NCBI GenBank assembly: GCA_902773455.1
Contig: CACYEW010000376.1
Span: 1-6,457 of the forward strand
DNA length: 6,457 nt
Reading direction: 5' to 3'
Source of the DNA: an uncultured Ruminococcus sp.
Lineage (GTDB): Bacteria; Bacillota; Clostridia; Oscillospirales; CAG-272
This document shows positions 6,398-6,457 of the stretch, piece after piece (the stretch's first letter is position 1; every line of letters starts with the position of its first letter). The notes beneath the pieces are model-generated. The model did not search any database. It worked only from the letters and a program-made list of their open reading frames with translations, and was not told where the DNA came from. Both the position numbers and the translations under genes were made by a program.

Positions 6398-6457
6398 TCA
6401 TACTCCGAATAAACTCAAAAAATCCATGATCCCGTATTTGTTCAGTATTATGACCGC
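6398..6457 (-). CDS. C-terminal fragment of an unidentified protein upstream of truA
   Basis: The last 19 codons of a minus-strand frame (ending NKYGIMDFLSLFGV) stop at TGA 6398-6400, 1 nt before the truA ATG. The frame is preferred because its third-position base use resembles the neighbours (GCG, GTC, AAC, TAC, ATC) and its stop abuts truA, as at the other junctions. The tail is hydrophobic, but too little is visible to name a family. A second minus-strand frame is also open over this short stretch, with AT-rich third positions, so the reading frame is likely rather than certain. Confidence 0.5.
   Translation of the reverse strand, partial: AVIILNKYGIMDFLSLFGV
6403..6406 (-). promoter_or_regulatory. 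Ribosome binding site for truA
   Basis: GGAG with a 6-nt spacer to the ATG at 6396, located in the penultimate sense codons of the upstream gene. It supports the chosen truA start and coupled translation. Confidence 0.65.

Larger units (their letters stand above)
1..6457 (-). other. Probable single polycistronic transcription unit
   Basis: All six genes share the minus strand. Junctions in order of transcription are a 1-nt gap, an ATGA overlap, a TTGA overlap, a 16-nt gap and a TTGA overlap. There is no room for a terminator or a conventional promoter between genes, and both ends of the unit lie outside the window. An internal promoter inside a coding region cannot be excluded. Confidence 0.75.

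Overview
The window is a densely packed, single-strand stretch: every gene I can support reads on the minus strand, so transcription runs from position 6457 toward position 1. The order is an unidentified gene (only its last codons visible), truA, a DUF5711-like membrane protein, a CvpA-family membrane protein, a ClpE-type AAA+ unfoldase, and the first 436 codons of a P-type ATPase-like membrane protein that runs off the left edge. Four of the five junctions overlap or are 1 nt apart, and the fifth gap is 16 nt, so this looks like one operon with translational coupling. No stretch over 300 bases lacks a gene, and I saw no RNA gene, insertion sequence, CRISPR array, terminator or convincing promoter.

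The gene content (ClpE, DUF5711, CvpA), purine-rich AAGGAGGT-type ribosome binding sites, TTG starts and moderate GC with frequent ATA and AGA/AGG codons suggest a low-to-moderate GC Firmicute, probably an anaerobic gut-type Clostridia such as an Oscillospirales relative. That taxonomic placement is inference.

Region by region: 6398-6457 is the C-terminus of an unknown protein. 5653-6396 is tRNA pseudouridine synthase A. 4358-5656 is a single-pass membrane protein with a large, probably extracytoplasmic, beta-rich domain. 3630-4361 is a four-helix CvpA-like protein. 1307-3613 is a two-AAA-domain unfoldase with an N-terminal four-cysteine zinc finger. 1-1310 begins a protein with the N-terminal architecture of a P2-type cation ATPase.

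The most notable observation is that this P-type ATPase-like protein has lost its catalytic chemistry while keeping the fold and an intact reading frame. The phosphorylation motif DKTGT is replaced by PKNPG (no aspartate), the actuator TGES loop by SGGT (no glutamate), and the M4 PEGLP motif by CELIA. It appears to be a pseudo-pump, translationally coupled to the ClpE-like unfoldase through a TTGA stop/start overlap. Its role is unknown. One hypothesis is that the membrane proteins and the unfoldase form a linked envelope or protein quality-control module, but only the co-transcription is supported by the sequence.
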